A stretch of 39,746 bases of DNA from an uncultured Clostridia bacterium (GCA_944386595.1 CALXBQ010000037.1:1-39746), one strand, 5' to 3'; positions 24,060 to 32,768 are shown, counted from the stretch's first letter. Program-made: numbers and translations. The notes: generated from the sequence alone by a model not told the origin.

Positions 24060-24398
24060 GTGATTCAGAAATATATTGAAGATGCCAATTTTGAAGATAC
24101 AGGTTTTTATTATACCTTGTCCCTGATTTCCGGAAAGCATAAAATGGTCATTTTGTACTGCCTGATGGAGTTTCAGGTGGTACGGTTCAATGAACTGAAA
24201 CGGTATTTGAAAAACATTTCAGATAAAACGCTCAGCACAAATCTGAAAGAACTGGAAGCGGACGGGCTGATTATCCGGACGGAATACCCGCAGATCCCGC
24301 CGAAGGTGGAATACAGCCTCAGCGGCCGTGGAAAATCCTTGATGGTTGTTCTGGATCAGCTCTGCATATGGGGAGAAGAAAACAAGCCAAAGAAATAA
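24060..24398 (+). CDS. HxlR-family transcriptional regulator
   Basis: A 112-residue winged-helix regulator. The HxlR hallmarks are LISGKHKMVILYCLM, RFNELKRYLKNISDKTLSTN, LKELEADGLIIRTEYPQIPP and KVEYSLSGRGKSL. The start is a GTG with AGGAGA about 8 nt before it. It is divergent from the flavin reductase across 132 nt and probably controls that gene in response to electrophiles or redox stress. The intergenic repeat TAGGTACTACCT (24033-24044) is a possible site. Confidence 0.88.
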   Translation: MIQKYIEDANFEDTGFYYTLSLISGKHKMVILYCLMEFQVVRFNELKRYLKNISDKTLSTNLKELEADGLIIRTEYPQIPPKVEYSLSGRGKSLMVVLDQLCIWGEENKPKK

Positions 24399-24416
24399 TA
24401 TATCAATCTCTGTTTA

Positions 24417-24885
24417 AGCGCGGTGGTGCGCTACGCTTACGATGACCGGCCGGCCCAGTGGCTTGACGGAATGCTTCGCTATATCGACACGGTGAAGATC
24501 CGCGAGGGGAATTCCGGTGGTGGTGATTTCCGGAGGGTTCAGGCAGTTCTCGGAGAGAAAGCTTGCTCCTTACATGAAAAAAATCACCGCCCTTCACGCC
24601 GTTGACATGACGGTAGACGGTGATAAGCTCAAGCTTGTTTCGGGTTATGACGACGGCAACGAGCTTCTAAAAAAGACCGACGTCATGGCTCTCTACGACT
24701 ACGATTTTGCCATAGGGATCGGCGACAGTTACACGGACAAGAACATGGCGAAAGCCGTGGACAGATGCTTTGCCCGGGACGTCCTCGCCGCATACCTTGA
24801 CAAAACCGGCACCCTTTACATTCCGTACGGCGACTTTACTGACGTTATGAAGGGAATAGACAAAATACTCGAGGAACAGAAATAA
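24417..24885 (+). pseudogene. HAD-family phosphatase, truncated and frameshifted
   Basis: Two frames together give one phosphoserine-phosphatase-like HAD protein: RPAQWLDGMLRYIDTVKIRE in the first frame, then IPVVVISGGFRQFSERKLAP from about 24508 in the second. It continues to IGDSYTDKNMAKAVD and a natural end. One extra base around 24508-24512 breaks the frame. The N-terminal catalytic DxD motif is missing: the gene starts abruptly about 19 nt after the HxlR stop. It ends 1 nt from the end of the facing CYTH gene. The joins suggest that foreign DNA removed its 5' end. Confidence 0.8.
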
Positions 24886-24886
24886 A

Positions 24887-25446
24887 TCAGCGGGATTTTG
24901 AGACGAGCATTTCCAGGTAGGATTTTCTCGTCAGATTTTCCCTGCTCACATTGAGATTATCGAGGAGACTGAGGAGTTTTTCCACGGTCTCTTCTTTTTT
25001 TTTTCGTCTTCGGTCAGCGCCTCAAGCTCTATGAAGTCTCCCAGGTTTTCCACCCTGTCAAGGCAGAGAGTCACCCCGTCCTTAGAAAGCTCCGTGCGGG
25101 TCTTTGAAACGGTGAATACGGGAACGTAGCCTAGAGAAGTCAGAAGGCTATACATAGTCGCGAAGTCTTCCACTCCCGTCTCAAATTCCGTTCTCGTGTT
25201 GGAGCGGGAATCGGTTTTAGGCCCCTTATACGTCACCGCCGTATTTGAAGTTTCTGCGGCGAGATCCTCGTATGTTCTGAGCCTCAGCGCCTCGTCGGTT
25301 TTCATAAAGTTTCTGTCCGGGGCGTTAAAGTATACGTCGGTTTCTTTAAGTATCGCCGACTCCTCAAAGCCTGCCGTTTCAGCTTTTGTCCTTATATCTT
25401 CAAGGGTCATGGGCGCTGCCGCCGCCTTGATTTCCACTTCTGTCAT
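24887..25446 (-). CDS. CYTH-domain (triphosphate-tunnel-like) protein, frameshifted at an A10 run
   Basis: A CYTH-type protein, the fold of class IV adenylate cyclases and triphosphatases. Visible are the EVEIKAA start, FMKTDEALRLRTY, AVTYKGPK, a triphosphate-binding pattern and CLDRVENLGDFIELE. As sequenced, the frame shifts at ten As (24995-25004) near the end and stops at 24946. One base more or two fewer restores about 35 residues ending NLTRKSYLEMLVSKSR with TGA at 24887, the expected family ending SYLEML. The gene is thus damaged, switched by slippage, or rescued by transcriptional slippage. ATG 25446 has the better spacing to AAGGAAG; 25452 is the alternative. Confidence 0.8.
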
Positions 25447-25563
25447 AATCATCTTCCTTTCTCATGCCTGTGGTGATAATTACGTATAAAGTATACTCCC
25501 GTCAGTCGCAAACTTCAATTACGGAATCGGGAGAGAGCAGATGGGACGGAGACGTCAGATGGA

Positions 25564-25822
25564 GCGGTGACGTCAGATGGAGCGGTGACAAATAGATGAA
25601 TTTGGTGCTGCTGTGTCACCTCTGTCACCACAGAGGGACACAAAGTGCGGAATGTGGTGACATATTCTACTGAATGCGGCTTATCTGTCACCATTTTGCG
25701 GGAAAATCCGCTGAAATCGGGGTGATGCGCATGCTGTGGTGACAAAAGAGGAGACAAACATCACATCTGTCACCACCAAAGCAAAGCATCTGTCACCACC
25801 AAAGCAAAATGATTGTCACCAA
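25564..25822. repeat. Inverted-motif array 3 (core GTGGTGACA / TGTCACCAC)
   Basis: Reverse arms (GYGGTGACA) start at 25564, 25582, 25654 and 25736. Forward arms (TGTCACCNN) start at 25614, 25623, 25686, 25768, 25791 and 25814. Three inverted pairs (25582/25614, 25654/25686, 25736/25768) have an identical 32-bp step and hence a 23-nt gap, with different gap sequences. The ends carry direct repeats: an 18-bp unit twice (about 25551-25589) and a 23-bp unit three times (about 25765-25822). No gene is credible in this stretch. Confidence 0.8.
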
Positions 25823-25893
25823 CGAAGCGCATTTACCGCCGCCAGGGCATCCGCCATTTCGATATCAAAAAACGCCCTCATTCACCGCAGCTA

Positions 25894-25922
25894 TTGATAT
25901 ATGACGCAGCGGAGCATATAAT
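25894..25922 (+). promoter_or_regulatory. Promoter of the membrane-anchored hypothetical gene
   Basis: TTGATA (25894-25899), a 17-bp spacer and TATAAT (25917-25922) are near consensus. The predicted start leaves a leader of only about 18 nt with AGGAGGG. Confidence 0.75.
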
Positions 25923-25946
25923 CGAAGGCAGGAGGGCGGAACCGGT

Positions 25947-26807
25947 ATGAGTAAGGTTACGAAAGGCAGAAAGAAAAAAGCGGCGGCGCTGATAATAGTC
26001 GCGGTGCTGGCGGCGTTCATATGGTCCCCTTTTTCCAATTACGGCATTTCCCTTGCGGTGATGAAGGTTTACAGCGGAATCCACGAGAGGGAAAGCCTGA
26101 TGGCGGAAGCGGGAATCGAGATTGAAATTCCGGGCGGCGGAGCGACTGAGGAAAAGGACTGGTATCCTTTTGTTATGACCTACAACCCGGGGGACGGTTT
26201 CAAAAGGTTTACAGGCGAGGACGCGGAGCTTTCCATAATGTACAACTTTCCTGCTTTTGACGTGACAAAGGGCGGGAGCAGGCTGTTCGACCGGTCGTCA
26301 CCGTACTACAACGGCTTTTACGGAGCGTATATGATAGAGGGTGAGGACGGCGAAGGCAATCCTTATGGCTTCGACAAAGACGGCAGATTGGATCTCGACG
26401 CCGTATCAAAAGTGCCGGAGTTCGATTTTCAGTATCTGGTTCTGGCTGACTTCGGACTTGAGCGGGAGGATATGGTATTTGAGTGGGAGATTGCGGATTT
26501 TGAGGAAGGAGTGAGCTACGCGGGAAGCGACGGCTGGACCAGGGTGGACGCCGGGCTTACGGTAAACGGGGCGTATCACCACAGGGACAAATTCCGCAGG
26601 TCTTATCTTCAGTACGGAACGCCGGCAGGCTTTGACGGAAAGGGCGCGGATTTTGCGCCGGTTGAGATGAAGGGGCGGGTTTACGGAAAGTATTTTGACG
26701 AGTACGGAGCAGGCATATTCTTTTACGTAATGGCGGCGGACGAAGGAGTTCTCAAAGCCTGCGACGAAGAGATTCTGTCGGGCAGCAGAATCAGGGAAGT
26801 ATCCTGA
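25947..26807 (+). CDS. Membrane-anchored hypothetical protein
   Basis: A 286-residue protein I do not recognise. A basic N-terminus (KGRKKK) is followed by one hydrophobic helix (residues about 12-30, AAALIIVAVLAAFIW). The rest is soluble, acidic and aromatic-rich (for example GFYGAYMIEGEDGEGNPYG) and would lie outside the cell. No catalytic motif stands out, and there is no lipobox. It has its own strong promoter and an AGGAGGG site, and is flanked by array 3 and the rpsU promoter, so it seems to be a single-gene transcript. Base composition is like that of the host genes. Confidence 0.7.
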   Translation: MSKVTKGRKKKAAALIIVAVLAAFIWSPFSNYGISLAVMKVYSGIHERESLMAEAGIEIEIPGGGATEEKDWYPFVMTYNPGDGFKRFTGEDAELSIMYNFPAFDVTKGGSRLFDRSSPYYNGFYGAYMIEGEDGEGNPYGFDKDGRLDLDAVSKVPEFDFQYLVLADFGLEREDMVFEWEIADFEEGVSYAGSDGWTRVDAGLTVNGAYHHRDKFRRSYLQYGTPAGFDGKGADFAPVEMKGRVYGKYFDEYGAGIFFYVMAADEGVLKACDEEILSGSRIREVS

Positions 26808-26864
26808 ATTTATGAATGATTTTCAGGTCAGACACATCTGGGAGAGAATGCGTAAAATTTCTCC

Positions 26865-26893
26865 TTGCACGCCACCCTGAAAAATAGTATAAT
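26865..26893 (+). promoter_or_regulatory. Promoter of rpsU
   Basis: TTGCAC (26865-26870), a 17-bp spacer and TATAAT (26888-26893) lie about 65 nt before rpsU. Confidence 0.55.
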
Positions 26894-26960
26894 ATTGCCG
26901 TTATAGGCTGACACTGTTCACAGCTTCATATTTCAAGTTAGTCAGGAGGTGAATTGGAAT

Positions 26961-27140
26961 ATGGCACAGGTAATCGTCAGAGAAAATGAAAGTCTTGAGA
27001 GCGCTCTTAAGAGATTTAAGAGATCTTGCGCCAGAGACGGCGTTATGGCTGAGGTTAGAAAAAGAGAGCATTACGAGAAGCCAAGCGTAAAGAGAAAGAA
27101 AAAGTCTGAGGCAGCCAGAAAAAAGGCTAAGAAATATTAA
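26961..27140 (+). CDS. rpsU: 30S ribosomal protein S21
   Basis: A 59-residue, very basic protein with the S21 pattern: [20 protein letters not shown], then [22 protein letters not shown]21 belongs to the small ribosomal subunit and assists initiation. ATG 26961 is chosen because AGGAGGT ends 10 nt before it and [10 protein letters not shown] is the normal family start. Upstream of yqeY, the usual Firmicute arrangement. Confidence 0.97.
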   Translation: MAQVIVRENESLESALKRFKRSCARDGVMAEVRKREHYEKPSVKRKKKSEAARKKAKKY

Positions 27141-27175
27141 TTTTTGTTCTGTGAGTTAAAATCGAGGTGATTTTA

Positions 27176-27622
27176 ATGAGTATTAAAGAACAGCTTATGG
27201 CGGATTTCAAGGAGGCTATGAAGGCTCACGATGAAGTCGCCAAGAATACTATAAGTCTCGCCCGTGCGGCAGTTAAGCAGTACGAGGTAGACAACCGCGA
27301 AGAACTGGATGATGCCGGCGTCATCGCTATTTTGACCAAGCAGGTGAAGATGCGAAAGGATGCCCTCGCCGACTTTGAGAAGGCGGGAAGAACAGATCTG
27401 ACGGAAGCTTATAACGCAGAGATAGAAGTCCTGAATAAGTACCTTCCTGAACAGATGTCCATTGATGAGATCAGGGACGTGGTGAAGGAGACCGCTGCGG
27501 CGCTGGGAATCACAGGCGGCAGGGAGAATATGGGAAAGCTTATGGGTCCGGTCATGGGCAAGCTTAAGGGCAAGGCCGACGGAAACACTGTAAGAGAAGC
27601 GGTTCAGGAATTCCTGTCCTAA
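27176..27622 (+). CDS. yqeY: GatB/YqeY-domain protein
   Basis: A 148-residue helical protein of the YqeY family, which resembles the tail domain of the GatB amidotransferase subunit. The start SIKEQLMADFKEAMKAHD, a mid-section ILTKQVKMRKDALADFEKAG, and KYLPEQMS are typical. Its role is unclear; a link to tRNA or translation is suspected from its constant pairing with rpsU. ATG 27176 follows GAGGTGA; an earlier GTG lies inside that site. A terminator follows. Confidence 0.93.
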   Translation: MSIKEQLMADFKEAMKAHDEVAKNTISLARAAVKQYEVDNREELDDAGVIAILTKQVKMRKDALADFEKAGRTDLTEAYNAEIEVLNKYLPEQMSIDEIRDVVKETAAALGITGGRENMGKLMGPVMGKLKGKADGNTVREAVQEFLS

Positions 27623-27640
27623 ATGAATTAAAGAAAGAAG

Positions 27641-27697
27641 AACGGAACTTATGCAAAGGCGGATTTACTGCCAGGCAAAGAGTTCCGTTTTTTATTT
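27641..27697 (+). terminator. Terminator of rpsU-yqeY
   Basis: AACGGAACT and AGTTCCGTT form a 9-bp stem, with a smaller GGC/GCC hairpin in the loop, followed by TTTTATTTT. Confidence 0.8.
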
Positions 27698-27749
27698 TCG
27701 GCAATAAATGCAAAAACAGCAAATTTTGCCAAAATTTGCTTGTAATATA

Positions 27750-27779
27750 TTGACACATAACCGGCGGCCGTGATAGACT
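27750..27779 (+). promoter_or_regulatory. Promoter of the yraN-yifB-dprA operon
   Basis: A consensus TTGACA (27750-27755) with TAGACT (27774-27779) at 18 bp spacing, about 70 nt before yraN. Confidence 0.55.
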
Positions 27780-27850
27780 TTCTCCAACCTGAACATTGAA
27801 CTTAAAGACGGCGGAGTGTTTTCGGACTGATGAGAGAAGAAGGAGAAAAT

Positions 27851-28207
27851 ATGGAAAACACGGGCTGGAACAGGATAATAGGAGACGCGGGAGAAGATCT
27901 GGCGTGCCGGTATCTTGCCGCAAAGGGTTACGAAATCCTTGAGAGAGGCTTCAGATGCAGAATGGGCGAGATAGACATCATCGCCCTTAAGGACGGTGAG
28001 ATGGTGTTCGCGGAAGTGAAGACGAGGACGAGCCGGAGGTACGGAAGCCCCGGAGAGGCCGTGGACGAAAGGAAGCTGGAGCGCATAAAGAGGTGCGCCG
28101 GATATTATCTGATGATGACGGAGAGAGACTACGCCGCCGCAAGGATTGAAGTGGTGGAGATAGATATTTCCCACATCAGGTGCGGATGTCAGGGGGCCGG
28201 GATATGA
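27851..28207 (+). CDS. yraN: YraN family endonuclease-like protein
   Basis: A 118-residue UPF0102 protein with a PD-(D/E)XK-type core: GEDLACRYLAAKGYEILERG, GEIDIIA (Asp) and VFAEVKTR (Glu-x-Lys). The fold is that of resolvase-like nucleases, but a defined activity is not established. ATG 27851 is used because AAGGAG lies just upstream and MENTGWN starts near the family boundary. Its stop overlaps the start of yifB by 4 nt (ATGA). Confidence 0.92.
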   Translation: MENTGWNRIIGDAGEDLACRYLAAKGYEILERGFRCRMGEIDIIALKDGEMVFAEVKTRTSRRYGSPGEAVDERKLERIKRCAGYYLMMTERDYAAARIEVVEIDISHIRCGCQGAGI

Positions 28208-29721
28208 TTTCAAAGGTTATAACCGCTTCGGTCAGAGGAATTTCGGCCATGAGAATAAGCGTGGAGACAGACATATCCAGAGGCCTTCCCCAGGTGACGG
28301 TCGTGGGACTGGGCGATGCCGCCGTAAAGGAATCGAGAGACAGGATAAGGGCGGCTATCGTAAACTGCGGCTTTCAGTTTCCGTCCGCCAGGGTTACCGT
28401 CAACCTTTCGCCTGCCTGTCTGAGAAAGAGGGGAAGCCATTTTGACCTGGCCATAGCCATGGGCATTCTGGCGTCCTCGGGGCAGGTGTTTGACCGGGAG
28501 CTTTCCGGAACGGCTTTTATGGGAGAGCTGTCTCTTTCGGGAGACGTCAAAAGGTGCGACGGAATACTTCCCATGATCATGGAGCTGAGGCGGCTGGGGA
28601 TAAGAGGAGTCGTGATTCCGGAGGGAAACGCCGGGGAGGCTGCTCTCTTTGACGACATGGATATATACCCGGTGAAAACCCTTTCGGAGGCGGCGGACGT
28701 TATGAATCTCAATAAAAGGCCTGCCGACAATTCCGGGCGGATAAACGCGGCGGGAGAAGGGAGCGAGCTCGAAACGCCGGGGGATTTCGGCGACGTGAAG
28801 GGCCAGGAGCAGGCGAAGCGGGCAATAATGATAGCCGTGGCAGGCGGTCACGGCATACTGATGACGGGAAGTCCGGCTACGGGAAAGACCATGCTGTCGT
28901 CCAGGATTCCCGATATTATGATGCCCATGGATAAAGAAGAGATAATAGAGACGACGGCGATCTACTCCGTAGCGGGCCTGCTAAAGCAGGATGCGGGGCC
29001 CGTAACGAGAAGGCCTTTCAGGTGCCCTGCGGCGGGAATCACCAAGGCGGGTCTCATAGGCGGAGGATACCCGCCCGTTCCCGGCGAGATAACCCTTGCC
29101 CACAGGGGTGTGCTTTTCCTCGATGAGGCGGGAGAATACGACAGGGACGTTCTTGACGCGCTGAGAATACCTCTTGAGAGAAAGCAGGTGACCCTTGTAC
29201 GGCGGGGAGAGAAGTACGTGTTTCCGGCGGACTGCCTTCTCGTGGCTGCGACCAACCCGTGCAAATGCGGCTATTACGGCGACGGGACGGAACGCTGCTC
29301 CTGCACGGCGGAGGAGGTCAGAAGGTACAGGGGAAAGTTCACGGGGCCGGTGAAGGACAGAATAGATATGCACATTTACCTGTATCCGGTGGATTACGAC
29401 GCCCTTTCGGACACGGATACCATGACTACGGACGAAATGAGGGAAAAAATCAGCAGGGCCTGGCTGGTTCAGAAAAAACGGTACGAAGGAACGAACGTAA
29501 GGCTTAACGGGGGACTCGACGAAACCACTGCGGGCGGAATATGCGAGGCGGACTCCGCCGGCGAGGAGCTTCTGAAAAACGCCTACGACAGGCTGGGGCT
29601 GAATCCGAGAACGGTTTTCAAGGTGAGGAAGATAGCGAGAACAATAGCGGATATCGAAGGAGAGAAGCATATATCTTCACCTCATATAGCCGAGGCTCTT
29701 CAGTACAGGGAGAGGGTGTGA
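28204..29721 (+). CDS. comM: YifB/ComM-type AAA+ ATPase (Mg-chelatase-like)
   Basis: A 505-residue protein. The N-terminal ChlI-like domain starts MISKVITASVRGISAMRISV. The AAA+ core has Walker A GSPATGKT and Walker B LFLDEAGEYDRD, then the Cys-containing loop NPCKCGYYGDGTERCSC and a C-terminal Mg-chelatase part ending HIAEALQYR. ComM is a hexameric helicase that drives branch migration during integration of transformed DNA. Overlap with yraN fixes the start at 28204; a longer upstream start is less likely. It lies next to dprA, also a transformation gene. Confidence 0.93.
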   Translation: MISKVITASVRGISAMRISVETDISRGLPQVTVVGLGDAAVKESRDRIRAAIVNCGFQFPSARVTVNLSPACLRKRGSHFDLAIAMGILASSGQVFDRELSGTAFMGELSLSGDVKRCDGILPMIMELRRLGIRGVVIPEGNAGEAALFDDMDIYPVKTLSEAADVMNLNKRPADNSGRINAAGEGSELETPGDFGDVKGQEQAKRAIMIAVAGGHGILMTGSPATGKTMLSSRIPDIMMPMDKEEIIETTAIYSVAGLLKQDAGPVTRRPFRCPAAGITKAGLIGGGYPPVPGEITLAHRGVLFLDEAGEYDRDVLDALRIPLERKQVTLVRRGEKYVFPADCLLVAATNPCKCGYYGDGTERCSCTAEEVRRYRGKFTGPVKDRIDMHIYLYPVDYDALSDTDTMTTDEMREKISRAWLVQKKRYEGTNVRLNGGLDETTAGGICEADSAGEELLKNAYDRLGLNPRTVFKVRKIARTIADIEGEKHISSPHIAEALQYRERV

Positions 29722-29723
29722 AT

Positions 29724-30590
29724 ATGGAGACAAGGTGTGAGGAGATAATCGCTTCAAAGCGTGAGAGACTTAAGATTTTGAGCAATATATCGTCGCCTGT
29801 GGAAAAAATCTATTACAGGGGAAATCCTGACCTTCTGGAGGGTCCCTGCGTTGCGGTCGTGGGGACGAGAGGCTGCACGGCGTACGGGATAAGGGTCGCC
29901 GGGCAGCTTTCGGAAAGACTTGCCGAAAGCGGAATCACGGTAATAAGCGGCCTTGCAAAGGGCATAGACACCGTCGCCCACAGAGCGGCCATAGACGCGG
30001 GAGGAAGCACCGTCGGGGTGATGGCGGGAGGTCTCGACACATGCTATCCCGCCTCCAACAGAAGGCTTAAGGAGATAATGGAGGAAAAGCACCTTTTGAT
30101 ATCGGAACACCCGGACGGATTCCCGGCGCAGGCCTACTGCTTTCCCATGCGAAACAGAATAATAAGCGCCCTTGCGGACGCGGTGGTCGTGGTGGAGGCG
30201 GGAAACAGAAGCGGCGCCCTCATTACGGCCGAATACGCCGCCGAGCAGGGAAAGAACGTGTATGCGGTTCCGGGCAACATAACGGGCGGAGCAAGCTTTG
30301 GCTGCAATAAGCTAATAAGGGAGGGGGTCACCCCTCTCGTTATCCTGGACGATGTGATAACGGATATGGGTCTGATTCCGAAAACGGCAGATACGGCGGC
30401 GGAAAGCGGCTTGGGAGAAGATGAGAAAGCGGTCCTGGATATAGTCAGAAAAAACGGAGAAGTGTCAATAGAAGAAATTGTTCACAAAACTAACATAAAA
30501 TCGCACCTGGTTAGTGGTATAATTACGGTATTGGAAATGAAGGGCCTTGTTTTTTTCGAAATGGGCAAAGTTCTGGTTGCAAAATTCTGA
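29724..30590 (+). CDS. dprA: DNA-processing protein DprA
   Basis: A 288-residue DprA/Smf protein. The Rossmann core shows VAVVGTRGCTAYGIRVAG, the signature SGLAKGIDTVAHRAA, MAGGLDTCYPASNRRL and FPMRNRIISALADAVVVVEA. The C-terminus has a winged-helix-like part (VRKNGEVSIEEIVHKTN). It loads RecA on incoming single-stranded DNA. The N-terminal SAM-like domain of longer homologues is short here. The start is 2 nt after the yifB stop. Confidence 0.95.
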   Translation: METRCEEIIASKRERLKILSNISSPVEKIYYRGNPDLLEGPCVAVVGTRGCTAYGIRVAGQLSERLAESGITVISGLAKGIDTVAHRAAIDAGGSTVGVMAGGLDTCYPASNRRLKEIMEEKHLLISEHPDGFPAQAYCFPMRNRIISALADAVVVVEAGNRSGALITAEYAAEQGKNVYAVPGNITGGASFGCNKLIREGVTPLVILDDVITDMGLIPKTADTAAESGLGEDEKAVLDIVRKNGEVSIEEIVHKTNIKSHLVSGIITVLEMKGLVFFEMGKVLVAKF

Positions 30591-30605
30591 ATCCGCTAAT
30601 ATAAT
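30577..30605 (+). promoter_or_regulatory. Promoter of topA
   Basis: TTGCAA (30577-30582), a 17-bp spacer and TATAAT (30600-30605). The -35 box lies inside the last codons of dprA. Confidence 0.6.
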
Positions 30606-30680
30606 AATGGTTTGTTGAAATGGTCGGCGCGGACCGGCCGGTAATCGTTTGACGGAAAATCGGAGAAGTCAGGAGGAAAG

Positions 30681-32744
30681 ATGACAGCAGCGAAAAAGAC
30701 TCTTGTGATAGTGGAGTCACCGTCTAAAGCTAAAACCATAGGAAAATATCTCGGTTCTAGGTATAAGGTTATTGCATCTGTGGGCCACGTGAGAGATCTT
30801 CCCAAGAGCAGGATGGGAATAGATGTGGAAAACGATTTTGAGCCGGACTACATCTCCATCAGAGGCAAGGGTGACGTGATAAAGGAACTGAGGAAGGAAG
30901 CGAAGGCGGCGTCCACAGTGTACCTGGCAACGGACCCCGACCGCGAGGGAGAGGCCATATCCTGGCATCTTGCGTTTCTTCTGGGCATGGATCCGACTCA
31001 GCCGTGCAGAATAGAGTTTAACGAAATAACCAAGAATACCATAAAGGAAGCCATAAAGCATCCGAGACCCATAGATATGGGGCTGGTGGACGCCCAGCAG
31101 GCGAGAAGGGTTCTCGACAGACTGGTGGGATACCAGATAAGCCCCCTTCTCTGGCGGAAGATAAGAAAAGGTCTTTCGGCGGGAAGAGTTCAGTCTGCGG
31201 CCCTTAAGCTCATATGCGACAGGGAGAGGGAAATACAGGCCTTCGTGCCGGAGGAGTACTGGAACATTTCGGCCACCTTTAAAAAGGGCAGAAAGTTCAC
31301 CGCCAGGCTGGTATCCCATAAGGGAAAGAAGATAAAGATAGGAAACTCCGAAGAAAGCGGCAGAGTCGTCGCTGACCTTAAGGCCGGAACCTTTATCGTT
31401 GATTCCGTTACGGAAAAGGAGAGGGCGAGAAAGCCTTTTGCGCCTTTTACCACCAGCAGCCTTCAGCAGGATGCGTCTATCAAGCTGGGCTTCAATACGG
31501 GAAAGACCATGCGCATAGCCCAGCAGCTTTACGAGGGCGTCGACATAAAGGGAAGAGGCACTACCGGTCTCATAACGTACCTGAGAACGGACTCTGTCAG
31601 AATATCCGCAGAGGCAAAGGCTGCCGCGGCGGCGTACATAAAGGAAAACTTCGGCGCGGAGTACAGCGCCGACAACTTCTTTTCCAATAAGAAAAAGGAC
31701 ATTCAGGACGCTCACGAGGCCATACGTCCCAGCGTCATAGACATAGAACCGTCGTCCATAGAAGGTTCGCTTACTCCCGACCAGTTTAAGCTTTACAGGC
31801 TCATCTGGAACAGGTTCATGGCAAGCCAGATGGCGGCGGCAAGGTTTAACGGAGTTCAGGCCGACATAGCCTGCGGCGACTATATGCTCAGGGCTACGGG
31901 CTCGACCCTGCTCTTTGACGGCTACCAGAAGATATATAATCCGGGAGCCGACGAGGATAAGGACAGAATCCTGCCGCCTTTGTCAAAGGGGGAAACCCTT
32001 AAGGCGGAATCCGTAGACGGCGAGCAGGCGTTTACCCAGCCGCCGGCAAGATATACGGAGGCCAGCCTTGTAAAGGAGCTGGAGGAGAAGAACATCGGAA
32101 GACCGAGCACCTACGCCCCTATAGTGGGGACTTTGGCGGAGAGAAAGTACACCGCCAGAGAAAAGAAGGCGTTAAAGCCGACGGACCTGGGGTTCGTCGT
32201 GGACGACCTTATGGAAAAGTATTTCACCGACATAGTCGACTCGGGCTTTACCGCCGAAATGGAGGACCGTCTTGACGAGGTCGAGCTTGGAAAAAGGCAG
32301 TGGAAGAACGTCATAAGGGACTTCTACGGACCTTTTGAGAAGGAGCTGGAGGCGGCGGACAAGGCTATCGAAAAGGTTACCATAGAGGATCAGCCGACGG
32401 GCGAGATATGCGAGCTCTGCGGAAGGCCTATGGTTCTCAAAACCGGCAGGTTCGGAGATTTTATCGCATGCAGCGGATATCCGGAGTGTAAGAACACGAA
32501 GCCTGTGGTAAAGAAGATAGATGTAAAGTGTCCTAAGTGCGGACGGGACATCGTCGTTCGCAAAAGCCGCAGGGGCAAGATTTTCTACGGATGCAGCGGT
32601 TACCCGGAATGCGACCAGTCCTACTGGTATAAGCCGGTAAACGAGAAGTGCCCTAAGTGCGGAAGCCTTCTGGTGGAAAAGAAGGGCAGGAAGGGCGGAC
32701 TTTCCTGCTCCAACCCGGAATGTGACTACGTGAAAGAAAAATAG
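30681..32744 (+). CDS. topA: DNA topoisomerase I
   Basis: A 687-residue type IA topoisomerase that relaxes negative supercoils. The Toprim domain opens with TLVIVESPSKAKTIGKYLG and has the metal triad in TDPDREGEAISWHL. The catalytic Tyr300 sits in ITYLRTDSVRIS. Three C-terminal zinc ribbons follow (CELC...C, CPKC...C, CPKC...C), which bind single-stranded DNA. AGGAGG precedes the ATG by 7 nt. It starts the run topA-hslV-hslU-codY. Confidence 0.98.
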   Translation: MTAAKKTLVIVESPSKAKTIGKYLGSRYKVIASVGHVRDLPKSRMGIDVENDFEPDYISIRGKGDVIKELRKEAKAASTVYLATDPDREGEAISWHLAFLLGMDPTQPCRIEFNEITKNTIKEAIKHPRPIDMGLVDAQQARRVLDRLVGYQISPLLWRKIRKGLSAGRVQSAALKLICDREREIQAFVPEEYWNISATFKKGRKFTARLVSHKGKKIKIGNSEESGRVVADLKAGTFIVDSVTEKERARKPFAPFTTSSLQQDASIKLGFNTGKTMRIAQQLYEGVDIKGRGTTGLITYLRTDSVRISAEAKAAAAAYIKENFGAEYSADNFFSNKKKDIQDAHEAIRPSVIDIEPSSIEGSLTPDQFKLYRLIWNRFMASQMAAARFNGVQADIACGDYMLRATGSTLLFDGYQKIYNPGADEDKDRILPPLSKGETLKAESVDGEQAFTQPPARYTEASLVKELEEKNIGRPSTYAPIVGTLAERKYTAREKKALKPTDLGFVVDDLMEKYFTDIVDSGFTAEMEDRLDEVELGKRQWKNVIRDFYGPFEKELEAADKAIEKVTIEDQPTGEICELCGRPMVLKTGRFGDFIACSGYPECKNTKPVVKKIDVKCPKCGRDIVVRKSRRGKIFYGCSGYPECDQSYWYKPVNEKCPKCGSLLVEKKGRKGGLSCSNPECDYVKEK

Positions 32745-32768
32745 AATTCAATTCAAAAGGAGGAAAAG

